DNA of 64,000 bases from Actinomycetota bacterium (GCA_005884115.1 VAXW01000006.1:62001-126000); one strand, 5' to 3'. Counted from the stretch's first letter, positions 34,562-45,820 are shown. The notes: generated by a model from the sequence alone, not told the origin. Made by a program: numbers and translations.

Positions 34562-35614
34562 ATGGCCATCGATAGCGGCACGAAGGCGACCGGCACCGAG
34601 TTCTCCAGCGAAATCCCTGTAGAGCTCCTGGGCGAGTCGGGCAAGCTCGCCGCGGGGGCGGGCCCGTATCGGCTGGCCTGGCGGCGGCTCCGGCGCAACC
34701 GCGCGGCGCTGGCGTTCGGCGGGCTGTTTTTGCTGATCCTCCTGCTGTGCCTGCTGGCGCCGGTGTATGCGCACGACATCGCGCACACCGGGCCCGACGA
34801 CAACCACATAACGGAAACGGTCAAGGTGGGGGGCAAGGTCAGGGACGTCGTCAACGCGATCGGACTGCCGATCGGTCCGACGTGGCACTCGCGCTTCTTC
34901 CTGGGCGCGGACTCGAACGGTCGCGACGTCGCCGTGCGGCTGCTCTATGGGGGTCGCAACTCGCTCGAGGTGGGGACCGTGGCGACGCTGATCACGATGG
35001 TGCTCGCCACGATCATCGGCGTGCTGGCGGGCTACTCGCGCGGTCTGGTCGATGGCCTGCTGACGCGGGCCCTCGACGTGATCTGGGCATACCCGGTGGT
35101 GATCCTCGGCGTGGCGCTCGGCGCCATACTCGCCGTGAGCGGCATCGACCTAGGGATCGTGAAAGTGAGGGGGAGCTCGCTAATGGTGCCCGCGGTCGTG
35201 ATCGGCATTGTCTACGTGCCATACGTCGCCAAGCCGATCCGCGGCCAGGTGCTGGGGCTGCGCGAGCGCGAGTTCATCGACGCCGCGCGCGTCCAGGGCC
35301 AGAGCAGCCTGCGCATCATGTTCAGCGAGCTGCTGCCAAACGTCGGCTCGACGGTGATCGTGTTCGTGCCGCTGATGCTCGCCAACGCGGTCCTGCTCGA
35401 GGCCGGGCTGTCCTACCTCGGCGCCGGCGTACAGCCGCCCAACCCCTCGTGGGGCACGATGATCTCTGACGGGATCAGCTCCATCCCGGCGGCCATCCAC
35501 CTCGTGCTGGTACCGGGAATCATGCTCGTGCTGGCGGTCCTGAGCATCAACGTGTTTGGAGATGGCGTGCGTGACGCGCTCGACCCGCGGGCGAAGATCC
35601 GCATCGGCCGCTGA
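34562..35614 (+). CDS. dppC: Peptide ABC transporter permease, DppC/OppC type
   Basis: 350 residues. OppC N-terminal segment (LAWRRLRRNRAALAFGGLFLLI), a periplasmic loop with GADSNGRDV, then the inner-membrane domain with the EAA loop REFIDAARVQGQSSLRIMFSELLPN and the end GDGVRDALDPR. Six membrane segments expected. Its stop overlaps the next gene's start by one base (TGATG). C-type before B-type is the reverse of the usual order. Confidence 0.9.
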   Translation: MAIDSGTKATGTEFSSEIPVELLGESGKLAAGAGPYRLAWRRLRRNRAALAFGGLFLLILLLCLLAPVYAHDIAHTGPDDNHITETVKVGGKVRDVVNAIGLPIGPTWHSRFFLGADSNGRDVAVRLLYGGRNSLEVGTVATLITMVLATIIGVLAGYSRGLVDGLLTRALDVIWAYPVVILGVALGAILAVSGIDLGIVKVRGSSLMVPAVVIGIVYVPYVAKPIRGQVLGLREREFIDAARVQGQSSLRIMFSELLPNVGSTVIVFVPLMLANAVLLEAGLSYLGAGVQPPNPSWGTMISDGISSIPAAIHLVLVPGIMLVLAVLSINVFGDGVRDALDPRAKIRIGR

Positions 35615-36563
35615 TGCGCCGCTTCGTCGTGCGCCGGCTCGCAGCCGCCGTTGGCGTGCTGTTTGTCATCTCGGTTCTGACCTTCCTCATCTTCCAGACG
35701 ATCCCCAACGGCGACCCCGCGCTGCGCATCGGCGGACGGCTGGCCACTGCCCAGGAGATCGCGCAGATACGCCACGAGTGGGGCTTCGACAGGCCGATCT
35801 ACGTCCAGTACTTCAGGACCATGGAGAAGATCTTCAACGGCACGGTCGTCTCCTACACCCAGGGCGTCAACGTGCTCGATCAGATCCGCCACGGCCTGCC
35901 GGCGACGCTGTCGCTGGCCGTGGGAGCCGGCTTCATCTGGCTCATGCTCGGGATCCTCTTCGGCGTGATCACCGCGATCAAGGCGGGCCGCTTCGCCGAT
36001 CGCGCGCTAACCGTCTTGGCTTTCATCGGCGTGTCCAGCCCGCCCTTCTTCCTCGGGGCACTGGTGATCTACTACCTCGGCTATAAGGCGGGGGTAGTTC
36101 CGCTGGGCGGTTACGTGCCGCTGGGCCAAGACCCGGCGCAATGGTTCTCGCACCTGATCGCCCCCTGGCTGGTGCTGTCTGTGCTCTTTATCGGCATCTA
36201 CTCCCGCGTCTTGCGCTCGACGCTGCTCGACACGCTCGGGGAGGACTACGTGCGCACCGCGCGTGCGAAGGGAATCTCCGAGCGCCGCGTGCTGGCCCGG
36301 CACGTGCTGCGCAACTCCCTGATCCCGATCATCTCCCTGTGGGGACTGGACTTCGCGCAGATAATCGGCGGCGGCGCGATCCTCACGGAGTCGGTCTTTA
36401 GCCTGCACGGGGTGGGCCAGTTCGCGGCAGAATCGATCGGCCGGCTCGACCTGCCGCCGATCCTCGTGGTGACGATGCTGACCGCCTTCGCTGTGGTCTT
36501 GCTCAGCGCTGTAGTGGACATCCTCTATGCGGTGCTCGACCCGCGCATCCGTCTCAGCGGCTG

Positions 36564-36564
<1 letters not shown>
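35614..36564 (+). CDS. dppB: Peptide ABC transporter permease, DppB/OppB type
   Basis: 316 residues. Family start RRFVVRRLAAAVGVLFVISVLTFLIF, GFDRPIYVQY, EAA loop EDYVRTARAKGISERRVLARHVLRNSL, and the end VVDILYAVLDPRIRLSG. Forms the channel with the C-type permease upstream. Overlaps the next gene by one base. Confidence 0.92.
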
Positions 36565-37603
<1,039 letters not shown>

Positions 37604-37607
<4 letters not shown>

Positions 37608-38788
37608 GCACGGCGGATCGGCACAGCCGAGCCCGCGATGCCTCCTTGGCCGGCGACGCGGTCGCGGTTCGCCCCCCTCCCGACGCCCAGCCGCGCCCGC
37701 TGCTGGAGGCGGAGCATCTGGTGGTCTACTTCCCGGTCAAGGCCGGGCTGTTGATCAACCGCACGGTCGCCGAAGTGCACGCCGTGGACGACGTTTCCTT
37801 CCAGCTGATGGAGGGTGAGACGGTGGGCATCGTGGGCGAGTCCGGCTGCGGCAAGACGACACTCGCTCGCGCACTGATCCGTCTGCTGGAGCCGACTGCA
37901 GGAACGATCCGCTTCCGGGGGCGCGACATCAGCCACGCCAACCGACGCGAGTTGCGGCCGGTACGTCGGCAGATGCAGATGGTCTTTCAGGATCCGCAGG
38001 GTTCGCTGAACCCACGCAAGCGAGCGATTCAGATCGTGGGCGCTCCGATGCGCATGCAGGGCACGCCGCGCAACGAGATCGAGCGCCAGGTACGCGAGCT
38101 GCTGGAGCGTGTCGGGCTCAACCCGGAGCACGTCAACCGCTTCCCGCACGAGTTCTCCGGCGGCCAGCGTCAGCGCATCGGGGTGGCGCGTGCGCTGGCG
38201 GTGGAGCCAACGCTGATCCTTCTCGACGAGCCGGTCTCGGCGCTGGATGTTTCGATCCAGGCGCAGGTCATCAACCTGCTCGACGACCTCCAGGACGGCT
38301 TCGGTCTCAGCTATGTGTTCGTCGCTCACGACCTCTCGGTCGTGCGCCACGTATCCGACCGCATCGCGGTCATGTACCTCGGCAAGCTGGTTGAGATATC
38401 GCCCGGGGAGGAGCTCTACATCAAGCCGATCCACCCCTACACGCAGGCGCTCCTGGCAGCGATCCCGATCCCCGACCCGAAGGAGAACCGGGCGCGCCAG
38501 CGACCGGTCGTCAAGGGCGAGCCGCCGAACCCGATCTCGCCGCCGTCCGCATGCCGGTTTCATCCACGCTGCCCCTATGCCACGGAGATCTGCCGGACCG
38601 TCGAGCCACCCCTGAGCGAATATGCGAACGGACACCTCGCGGCGTGTCACCATCCGCTCAACCTCACGGCCGGGCAGATCGCCGCAGCGCGGCGCTCAGC
38701 TCTCAGCCCGCGCACCGCCGGCGATGAGCTGCCGGTCGCCAGCAGGGCGCCTTCAGGTGGAGCGGACGCCAGCGGCGCGTCGAACTGA
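37604..38788 (+). CDS. dppF: Peptide ABC transporter ATPase, DppF/OppF type
   Basis: 394 residues. After about 35 variable residues: Walker A GESGCGKTTLAR, FQDPQGSLNPRKRA, signature FSGGQRQRIGVARAL, Walker B LILLDEPVSALDV and AHDLSVVRHVSDRI. C-terminal CRFHPRCPYATEIC cluster. Start is TTG 37604, overlapping the dppD stop by four bases (TTGA), which implies translational coupling. The roughly 60-residue tail is Ala/Ser-rich. Confidence 0.93.
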
Positions 38789-38931
38789 CGAGCGCGCGCT
38801 TCCGAGGGGGCTTCGCAGGCCTGGCCGCGCCGGTGCGGGATCGATCAGTTCAATACTTTCCGCAGCTGAATTCCGCGCTGAAGGCCGACGGCCGGCCCGC
38901 ACTCCCGCTGAAGTACGGTGTTTCTGTCGCT

Positions 38932-39597
38932 ATGACACCGGATCACCTCGACTCCTTGCTGGCTGAGCAGGTCGCCTATTACCGAGCTCGAGCCCATGAG
39001 TACGACGCGACCCACGCATTCGAGGCGGCGTCGCGTGCGAAGCTCCTCGCTGCGCTGCGAGCGTTCTCTCCGCGAGGCCGAGTCCTCGAGCTCGCGTGCG
39101 GCACTGGCCAGTGGACCGCCGAGCTTGCCATGCACGCATCGCTGCTCACCGCGGTCGACGCCTCGCCGGAGATGATCGCGCTCAACCGCGCGCGCGTCCC
39201 GTCGGACAATGTCCATTATGTGGAGGCAGACCTCTTCGCGTGGTCGGCGGCGGAGCGCTACGACGTCGTGTTCTTCTCCACGTGGCTTTCGCATGTGCCG
39301 CCACAACGCTTCGAGGGCTTCTGGGCGCTCGTAGGTGAATGTCTGAAGGAGAATGGTCGGGTGTTCTTCATCGACGAGCTCCCGGCGGTTGCCGCCCACG
39401 AGCGTTGGATCGCTGGCGCTATCGCTCCCCTGGTTGAGCGCCCGCTGACCACGGGCGAGCGCTATCGAGCCATCAAGGTGCTCTACGACCCAGCCGAGCT
39501 TGGCGCTCGACTGTCCGAACTCGGCTGGCTGGCCGACATCCGGACGGTCAGCTGGCGCTTGTTCTACGCCACCGTCGAGCGGGCACCGACCGGGTAG
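38932..39597 (+). CDS. Class I SAM-dependent methyltransferase
   Basis: 221 residues. AYYRARAHEYDATHAFE, SAM motif I VLELACGTGQWTAELA, motif II LTAVDASPEMIALNRAR, DLFAWSAAERYDVVFFSTWLSHVP, then FFIDELP. Generic small-molecule methyltransferase of the UbiE/Methyltransf_25 group; substrate unknown. ATG 38932 fits the domain start better than the GTG 99 bp upstream. Follows the transporter operon by 143 bp, with pseudo-tRNA copy 3 downstream. Confidence 0.82.
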   Translation: MTPDHLDSLLAEQVAYYRARAHEYDATHAFEAASRAKLLAALRAFSPRGRVLELACGTGQWTAELAMHASLLTAVDASPEMIALNRARVPSDNVHYVEADLFAWSAAERYDVVFFSTWLSHVPPQRFEGFWALVGECLKENGRVFFIDELPAVAAHERWIAGAIAPLVERPLTTGERYRAIKVLYDPAELGARLSELGWLADIRTVSWRLFYATVERAPTG

Positions 39598-39688
39598 CCG
39601 GCAAGCGGCGCAAGGCCGTGCCCGGCCTGATTCATAACCCGCGAGAGCGACCACATCACCTGCAACGGCCCCGAGATCCGGCTTCCTG

Positions 39689-39748
39689 GCCCGGCCGCCG
39701 GGCCCCGCCTCCTCGGCGCTAAATCCAGGTTCGACCCCTGCCGGGGCA
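39689..39748 (+). pseudogene. Decayed tRNA-Arg copy 3
   Basis: 39706-39748 aligns with the 3' half of the tRNA at 13155: cgcctcctcggcgctaaatc then caggttcgacccctgccggg and gca. The T-arm is intact (CCAGG/CCTGC-like with TTCGACC), but the anticodon stem is broken (cgcct/cggcg) and the 5' acceptor and D-arm cannot be folded. The 30 bp before it resemble the stretch before copy 1. The 269-bp gap 39598-39866 holds nothing else. Confidence 0.7.
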
Positions 39749-39866
39749 TGGGCCCGGGGATGCATACCCGCGAGCCTTGCGCTGGCGGCGGCGGCGATAT
39801 AGGCTGGCCGCGAGGAGGCCACTCTCCAGACGGTCTCCTTGTTCAACAGACGGAGAGGAGAAGCTC

Positions 39867-41144
39867 GTGAGGCCGTGTAAGTTCGTTCGCATCACGAGCG
39901 CGCTGGCAGTCGCCGCGCTCGTCGTGGGAGCCACCTCTGGCTGCGGCAGCAAGAGCAGCAACACGCTGAAGGTCGGTGACATCGTGCCGCTCACCGGCGA
40001 CCTAGCGCCATTCGGCCCGTCGGGTGAGAAGGCTGCCCGTCTGGCCGTGAATCAGGCCAACGCGGCGCTCAAACAGGATGGGATCAAACTCACTGTCAAG
40101 CTTGAAAACGCGGACGAGCAGACCAACTCGGCGGCATCCGTCTCGGCCGCGCGCAAGCTGATCTCCGAAGGTGCCACCTGCATAGCTGGCGCGTGGGCGT
40201 CGTCGGACACGATCCCCGTCTCGCAGTCGGTCACCAGCCGCGAGCGCATACCGCAGATCTCACCCGCATCGACCAGCGCGCTGATCAGCACGCTGAACAA
40301 CGGCTACATCTTCAGAACCTCGCCGTCGGACAAACTACAGGGCAAGACCCTGGCCGGCTACGTCGACAAAGCGATTGGTGGCGTTAGGGGCAAGCTGATC
40401 TCGATAGCTGGCCGCAACGACGCCTACGGGCAAGGTTTCGTCGCTCGGCTCAAGGAAGTCCTGACCGAACTGGGCGCCAAGGTGCAAGGGCCGCTGCTGT
40501 ACGACCCGGCGGCAGCCAGCTACGACTCCGAGGCGGCCAAGATCGTGGCCAACAACCCGGCCGCGTTCATCATCATTGACTTCCCCAAGACATACGCGAA
40601 GGTCGGGCCGGCGCTCCTGAGGACCGGGGCGTTCAGCCCTGCGAAGCTGTTCATCTCCGACGGCTTGGCGGTGTCCAAGATCGCGGGTTCGGGAATGGTG
40701 CCAGCGTCGCTCAACGGCGCCCACGGCACCAACCCGTCATCGCCACCCGGCGGGACTCTCGCCTTGTCGGCTGCCGCCGAGCGGGCGTTCAACACGCTCT
40801 ACACGAGCAGCCCTGGACCGCCGCGGGAAACGTTTGACGTGCAGAACTTCGACGCCGTGACTCTCTGCATCCTCGCTGCCGTCGCGGCCAAATCGAACAG
40901 TGGTCCGGCGATCGCCAAAGAGATCATTCCCGTCAGCGGGTCGCCGGGAACGAAGTACACCTGGCAGCAGGAGGCGGCGATGTTTGCAGCTGCCCACGCC
41001 GGCCAGAAGGTCAATTACGAAGGCGTTTCGGGACCGATCGACATGGCATCCAACGGCGACCCGACCGGAGCTACGTACGCGATCTACACCTACACCAACG
41101 GCAAGCTGGTGGTGCTGAGGAAGGTGTTCGCCACGGCCGGCTAG
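39867..41144 (+). CDS. livK: Branched-chain amino-acid ABC transporter substrate-binding lipoprotein
   Basis: 425 residues, Peripla_BP_6 type. Lipobox VGATSGC (Cys about 26), then LKVGDIVPLTGDLAPFGPSGEKAARLAV, SEGATCIAGAWASSDTIPV and GRNDAYGQGFVARLKEVL. GTG 39867 is preceded by ggagaggag. It converges with livF, sharing the hairpin at 41.2 kb as terminator, so it is transcribed apart from the permease/ATPase operon that it presumably serves. Confidence 0.9.
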   Translation: MRPCKFVRITSALAVAALVVGATSGCGSKSSNTLKVGDIVPLTGDLAPFGPSGEKAARLAVNQANAALKQDGIKLTVKLENADEQTNSAASVSAARKLISEGATCIAGAWASSDTIPVSQSVTSRERIPQISPASTSALISTLNNGYIFRTSPSDKLQGKTLAGYVDKAIGGVRGKLISIAGRNDAYGQGFVARLKEVLTELGAKVQGPLLYDPAAASYDSEAAKIVANNPAAFIIIDFPKTYAKVGPALLRTGAFSPAKLFISDGLAVSKIAGSGMVPASLNGAHGTNPSSPPGGTLALSAAAERAFNTLYTSSPGPPRETFDVQNFDAVTLCILAAVAAKSNSGPAIAKEIIPVSGSPGTKYTWQQEAAMFAAAHAGQKVNYEGVSGPIDMASNGDPTGATYAIYTYTNGKLVVLRKVFATAG

Positions 41145-41173
41145 CAGGCCAGGCTGCCGAGCCGACGCTCAAC

Positions 41174-41202
41174 GTGGAGCCCGTCTGCAGGGCGGGCTCC
41201 AC
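41174..41202. terminator. Bidirectional hairpin between livK and livF
   Basis: 10-bp perfect stem GTGGAGCCCG (41174-41183) with CGGGCTCCAC (41193-41202), 9-nt loop. Placed midway between two convergent stop codons, with no clear T-run, as often in high-GC genomes. Confidence 0.75.
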
Positions 41203-41237
41203 GCCCGTTAGGCCTTCGCCACGAGCGCGCCCGCCGA

Positions 41238-42014
41238 TCAACCCTCGGCGCGATCCTCACCGGGGATCGGTCGCGCGCGAACGCCGCGACGGTCGATGCC
41301 CAGATACAGCTCGACCACCCTGGGGTTGTCCAGCAGCTCGCGCCCCGTACCGCGGAAGCGGTTGCGGCCGAGATCGAGCATGTAGCCGTGGTGCGACATT
41401 GCCAGCGCGCGACGCGCGTTCTGCTCGACCATAAGGATCGTGACGCCGGTCTTATTGATCGCCGCGATTCGCTCGAAGATCAGGCCCACCAGCGTCGGGG
41501 CCAGTCCCGCCGACGGCTCGTCGAGCACGAGCACATCGGGCTCGGGGATCAGCGTCCTGGCCATCGCCAGCATCTGGCGCTCGCCGCCGGAGAGCGTGCC
41601 CGCTCGCTGCCGGCGGCGCTCCTTCAGGCGGGGGAACAGCTCGTACATCGCCGCGATCCGCTCGCGCAGGGCCGTGCGACGACGCGCGATCGCGCCCAGC
41701 TCGAGGTTCTCCTCGACCGTCATGCTGACGAACACGTTGTTCAGCTGGGGAACGTACCCGACGCCCTTGCGCGCGATCGCATGTGCCTTGGTGCGCGAGA
41801 TGTCCTCGCCACGGAAGAGCACCTGTCCCGAACGCGCAGGCAGTAGGCCGCAGATCGATCTCACGAGCGTCGACTTGCCGGCGCCGTTCGGCCCGGCGAT
41901 CGTGACGATCTCGCCCTCGGCGACGTGCACGTCCACGCCGTGCAGGATGTCCACGCCGGCCACGTAGCCCACCACCAGGTCATGCGTCTCGAGCAGGCCC
42001 GAAGCAGCGCTCAT
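41238..42014 (-). CDS. livF: Branched-chain amino-acid ABC transporter ATPase LivF
   Basis: 258 residues. Walker A GPNGAGKST, LivF-type VGYVPQLNNVFVSMTVEENLELGA, signature LSGGERQMLAMARTL, Walker B VLVLDEPSAGLAP, VEQNARRALAMS. Last gene of livHMGF; start overlaps livG by four bases. Confidence 0.94.
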   Translation of the reverse strand: MSAASGLLETHDLVVGYVAGVDILHGVDVHVAEGEIVTIAGPNGAGKSTLVRSICGLLPARSGQVLFRGEDISRTKAHAIARKGVGYVPQLNNVFVSMTVEENLELGAIARRRTALRERIAAMYELFPRLKERRRQRAGTLSGGERQMLAMARTLIPEPDVLVLDEPSAGLAPTLVGLIFERIAAINKTGVTILMVEQNARRALAMSHHGYMLDLGRNRFRGTGRELLDNPRVVELYLGIDRRGVRARPIPGEDRAEG

Positions 42015-42850
42015 CGGTCGTCCTCGACCGACCCTAGATACGCGTCGATCACTCGGGCGTCGCGGCTCACCCGTTCGGGCGTACCGTCCGCGATCACTTC
42101 TCCCTGCGACATCACGACCACGCGGTCTGACTGGCCCATCACGACGTCCATGTCGTGCTCGATAAAGAAGAAGGTCACATGCTCGCGTTCCCGCAGCGCG
42201 TGGATGTGCTCTAGAAGGCGCTGAGCCAGCGCCGGATTGATCCCGGCCATCGGCTCGTCCAGCAGGATCAGGCGTGGCTCGAGCATCAGCACGCGGGCCA
42301 GCTCCAGCAGCTTGCGCTGACCGCCCGACAAGGTGCCGGCGTAGGCGTACGCCTGGTCGCGCAGGTCGAAGGTGTCCAGCAGCGCAAGCGCACGTGCGCG
42401 CACCACGTCCTCGCGCGCGCGCCAGCGACGTGGATGCAGGACGACGTTTGCCAGCCGCTCGCCGGGTTGATCGGGCGCCGCCAGCATCATGTTGTCCAGC
42501 ACGGGCATCGCTGCGAGCGTCTTCGTGAGCTGGAACGTGCGCGCCATCCCGAGCCGCGCGATCGCATGGGGCGGCCTGCCGAGCACCGGCTGGCCATCGA
42601 ACAGCACCACTCCGCGCTCGGCGCGGTAGAAGCCCGTGACGGCGTTGAAGAGCGTTGTCTTGCCGGCACCGTTGGGTCCGATCAAGGCCGTGATCGAGCC
42701 GCGACGGACGTCGAGATCGGTGCCGGCCAGCGCATGCACGCCGCCGAACCGCAGCTCGAGCCCCGAAACGGTGAGGATCGCGTCGTCTCTGTCGGCCGCT
42801 GCGGACGGCTCGTCCCCTCTGCCGGGCACACGCACCGCAGCCTCAGCCAC
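42011..42850 (-). CDS. livG: Branched-chain amino-acid ABC transporter ATPase LivG
   Basis: 279 residues. LRFGGVHALAGTDLDV, Walker A GPNGAGKTTLFN, MARTFQLTKTLAAMPVLDNMMLA, signature LSGGQRKLLELARVL, Walker B LILLDEPMAGINP, FFIEHDMDVVM. Overlaps livM by eight bases and livF by four. Confidence 0.94.
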   Translation of the reverse strand: MAEAAVRVPGRGDEPSAAADRDDAILTVSGLELRFGGVHALAGTDLDVRRGSITALIGPNGAGKTTLFNAVTGFYRAERGVVLFDGQPVLGRPPHAIARLGMARTFQLTKTLAAMPVLDNMMLAAPDQPGERLANVVLHPRRWRAREDVVRARALALLDTFDLRDQAYAYAGTLSGGQRKLLELARVLMLEPRLILLDEPMAGINPALAQRLLEHIHALREREHVTFFFIEHDMDVVMGQSDRVVVMSQGEVIADGTPERVSRDARVIDAYLGSVEDDR

Positions 42851-43793
42851 CGAGCACCATCTCCTCGCGCTTGCCGAACAGGCCCTGTGGCCGGAACGCC
42901 ATCAGGCCGATCAGCACCGCACCGACGATCACGAACCGCAACGCGGCAATCTGCTCGGCCGAGAGCGGAAGGTTGATGAAGCGGGTGCCCTCCAGCAGGA
43001 CCCACAGGATCGCCGTGCCGGCGGCGATGCCCACGTAGCTCGCCAGGCCTCCGAGGATCAGCACGGCATAGCCGGTGAAGGTCACGCTGGGGTCGAACTG
43101 GTCCGGCGATAGAAACGCGAGGTCGAGCGCGAGCAAGTAGCCGGCGAGCGAGCCCAGGGTGGCAGCGATCGCCAGCGACTGGAGCTTGTAGGAGAAGACG
43201 TTCTTCCCCAGCGCGCGCGCGGCGTCCTCGTCCTCGCGCACGGCTCGCAGCACGCGTCCCCAGGGCGTGCCTTGCACGCGGCGCATCACCACGGTGAGCA
43301 CGCCGAAAAGACCCCAGGTCACGAGCAGCAGCGGCAGCTGGATTTCAGACGTCGACAGCCAGCCCTGGATCGAGTTCGACACGCTCACCCAGCTCGAGTC
43401 GAAGCCCAGCAGGCCGATGTTGCCGTTCGTAAGGCCGCGGGCGTTCTCGGCGACGTAGCGGATGATCTCGGCGAAGGCGATCGTCGCGATCGCGAAATAG
43501 TCGGCGCGCAATCGAAGCGATGGCAGTCCTATCAGCAGCCCGGTCGCGACAGCGACGGCCGTCGCCGCCGGCAGCGACAGCCAAAACGACCAGTGGGCCT
43601 TCAGCACGAGGATCGCCATCGCATACGCGCCGATGCTCATGAAGCCGACCTGCCCGAAGTTGATGATCCCGGTGAAGCCGACGTTGAGCTGGAGTCCGAG
43701 CACGAAGATCCCGTAGATGCCAGCGAGCACGCCGACGCCGATCCAGAATTCAGCCTGCCCGAAGGCGCTGAAGCTGATCGAAGAGAGCGTCAT
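42843..43793 (-). CDS. livM: Branched-chain amino-acid ABC transporter permease LivM
   Basis: 316 residues, about nine membrane segments. LQLNVGFTGIINFGQVGFMSIGAYAMA, LRLRADYFAIATIAFAEIIRYV and the EAA-like VREDEDAARALGKNVFSYKL. ATG 43793 overlaps the livH stop by four bases (ATGA), which fixes the start; upstream in-frame sequence lies inside livH. Confidence 0.93.
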   Translation of the reverse strand: MTLSSISFSAFGQAEFWIGVGVLAGIYGIFVLGLQLNVGFTGIINFGQVGFMSIGAYAMAILVLKAHWSFWLSLPAATAVAVATGLLIGLPSLRLRADYFAIATIAFAEIIRYVAENARGLTNGNIGLLGFDSSWVSVSNSIQGWLSTSEIQLPLLLVTWGLFGVLTVVMRRVQGTPWGRVLRAVREDEDAARALGKNVFSYKLQSLAIAATLGSLAGYLLALDLAFLSPDQFDPSVTFTGYAVLILGGLASYVGIAAGTAILWVLLEGTRFINLPLSAEQIAALRFVIVGAVLIGLMAFRPQGLFGKREEMVLGG

Positions 43794-44791
43794 ATGGCCC
43801 TTGCGCGGCCGAAGATGCCCTGCGGTCGCAGGACCAGCGTGATGATCAGGGCGGCAAAGCCGACCGCCACCTTCCAGCGGGCGTCGATCACGAGCGTCGA
43901 CCATTCCTGGATCAGGCCCAGCAGGAAGCCGCCGGCGAGCGCGCCATAGGCGTCGCCGATGCCGCCGAGGATCACCGCCGCAAACAGGCTCAGCAGCAGC
44001 AGGAAGCCGAGGTCTGGCGTGAACACGCCGACCGCGGAGGCATACAGCACGCCCGCGAGGCCGGCCAGTCCGCCGGCCAGCAGCCACGTGGCGAGGATGA
44101 TCCGGTTGGTGTCGACGCCACTCGCCTCGGCGAGTTCGGCGTTGTCGGCCAAAGCGCGCATCTGCTTGCCCAGGCTCGTGAAGCGCAGCATCAGCCCAAC
44201 GAGCGTGAGCACCACGACGCTCGTGAGGACCACGATCAGCTCGGTGCGCCCGATCCGCAGGCCGAGGAAGGCGATCGTGGACGTTACGTTGACGCGCAGG
44301 TTTCGCTCACCCGTGCCAGCGACCATCTGGATCCCGTTGCGGATCACGAACGCCAGCCCGATCGACATCAGCAGCAGCGGCAGCATGCCGGCCCCCTTGG
44401 CCCGCATCGGCCGCCACATGAAGAGCTCGAGCCCGACTCCAACCGCGCCCGTCGTCGCGATCGCAAACAGCACCGCGACGATCAGCGGGAGGCCGACCGT
44501 CACGTTGATCACGAACGCCATGTAGGCGCCGAACGTGAGGAAGTCACCGTGGGCGAAGTTGACCAGGCGCAGGACGCCGTACACGATCGTGAGCCCGACC
44601 GCACCGAGTGCGAAGTAAGAGCCCGAGACAACCCCGAAGACGGTGGTCTGTCCAAACGCGTTTGCTCCCTTGGCGATCAGCAGGGCGATCGCGATCGCGA
44701 GGAAGAACGCGAGACCAGCGAGTGCCGGACGCGCGCCAACGGCGCGGCGCAGCCTCCCCCGCTGTGCATCGAGCGCGCGCACCGAACGCAT
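43790..44791 (-). CDS. livH: Branched-chain amino-acid ABC transporter permease LivH
   Basis: 333 residues. FGVVSGSYFALGAVGLTIVYGVLRLVNFAHGDFLTFGAYMAF, FTSLGKQMRALADNAELAEASGVD (EAA loop) and AVILGGIGDAYGALAGGFLLGLIQ. ATG 44791 has GGAG five bases upstream; GTG 44800 is possible. First gene of livHMGF; the 276 bp up to the GST stop (44792-45067) contain no gene and should hold the promoter. Confidence 0.92.
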   Translation of the reverse strand: MRSVRALDAQRGRLRRAVGARPALAGLAFFLAIAIALLIAKGANAFGQTTVFGVVSGSYFALGAVGLTIVYGVLRLVNFAHGDFLTFGAYMAFVINVTVGLPLIVAVLFAIATTGAVGVGLELFMWRPMRAKGAGMLPLLLMSIGLAFVIRNGIQMVAGTGERNLRVNVTSTIAFLGLRIGRTELIVVLTSVVVLTLVGLMLRFTSLGKQMRALADNAELAEASGVDTNRIILATWLLAGGLAGLAGVLYASAVGVFTPDLGFLLLLSLFAAVILGGIGDAYGALAGGFLLGLIQEWSTLVIDARWKVAVGFAALIITLVLRPQGIFGRARAI

Positions 44792-45067
44792 CAACTCCAC
44801 GACCTCGCCAGTATCCCAGCGTCGCTCGTCGTTGGCCAATGAGTACGCCGCCGATGCAGCCACCCACACGGCCCCGCATCTGCACCCGCGACCGGACTCG
44901 CATCAGGCCCAGCCGCATCTACGACGAGTATGTGCTCGATCTCAGGGCGTGGCCTCGCGAGGGCCTCACCGCTGCGGCCTTTGCCCGCCGCTCACCTCGG
45001 CGATCAGCTGCAGCGTCGCCAGCGGGCGGAAGAAGACGATCAGGTCGTCGAGGAGACCGTCGCTCGC

Positions 45068-45820
45068 CTACGCCGGCTCGGGCAGGAGCCGATCGACGAG
45101 CTCGAGTGCCGGGCGACCCTCGAAGAGGGGCAGGACGTCGGGCCGGTAGAGGATCAACGCCAGGCTCGGCGCGACCATGAAGTCCGCCGCGTTCAGCTGT
45201 GCTGCGCCGAGCGTGCCCTCGGCGATCCAGGCGTCGATCCGGTCGAGCATCGCTGGGAGCTCGGCCAGGAGCTCGCGCTCGGAGGCCGGTCCGGCGGCAA
45301 AGATCCCGCGCAGGATCCTCGGTGTGATCAGGCGCCGCGCGAGCTCCCGCTTGTAAAGGAGGTACCCGAGCCGGCCGTCTTTCGCCGACCGGCTCAAGGT
45401 CACGGGGTCGCGCACCGCGGCCGCGCCCGCGATCCGGCGAGCGTCCATCTGCAGAGTTTCGTTTGCCCAGCGCTCGGCCTCCTCGACCGCGGCCCGTCGC
45501 TCGGGATCTGCCGGGAAGAGCGGCGGCTGCTGGTGGCGCTCGTCCAGAAAGCGTGCGATCCCGTGGTTGGTCGAGATCCGCTGGCCGTTGGCAGCCAGCG
45601 CCGGCACGGTGCCGACGCGATCGCCCAAGCGCAGCCCGAGCGTGCGCCGTCCGCCCGCGGTGCGCGTCTGCCCTCCGGCGTCAAATCCGTGCAGCCGGAC
45701 GACCAGTGGGTGCAGGAGCGGGACGATGTCGACGCGCCGGTAGGGCACCTGCTTGTGCTCGAGCATGAGCATCGCCGAGCGGCACGCGTGCGAACCGGGG
45801 ATCACGTACAAGCGGTACAT
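45068..45820 (-). CDS. Glutathione S-transferase-like protein
   Basis: 250 residues. N-terminal thioredoxin-fold half: YRLYVIPGSHACRSAMLMLEHKQVPYRRVDIV, VGTVPALAANGQRISTNHGIARFLDE; helical C-terminal half ending with AADFMVAPSLALILYRP. The catalytic Ser/Cys position falls in SHACRSA. Most actinobacteria lack glutathione, so the thiol partner is uncertain. The start codon lies inside the palindrome shared with the divergent TetR gene. Confidence 0.8.
   Translation of the reverse strand: MYRLYVIPGSHACRSAMLMLEHKQVPYRRVDIVPLLHPLVVRLHGFDAGGQTRTAGGRRTLGLRLGDRVGTVPALAANGQRISTNHGIARFLDERHQQPPLFPADPERRAAVEEAERWANETLQMDARRIAGAAAVRDPVTLSRSAKDGRLGYLLYKRELARRLITPRILRGIFAAGPASERELLAELPAMLDRIDAWIAEGTLGAAQLNAADFMVAPSLALILYRPDVLPLFEGRPALELVDRLLPEPA

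Noticed and set aside
39689-39748. A functional tRNA at 39.7 kb
   Set aside because: T-arm and 3' acceptor look good, but no pairing 5' acceptor or D-arm is found and the anticodon stem is mismatched.
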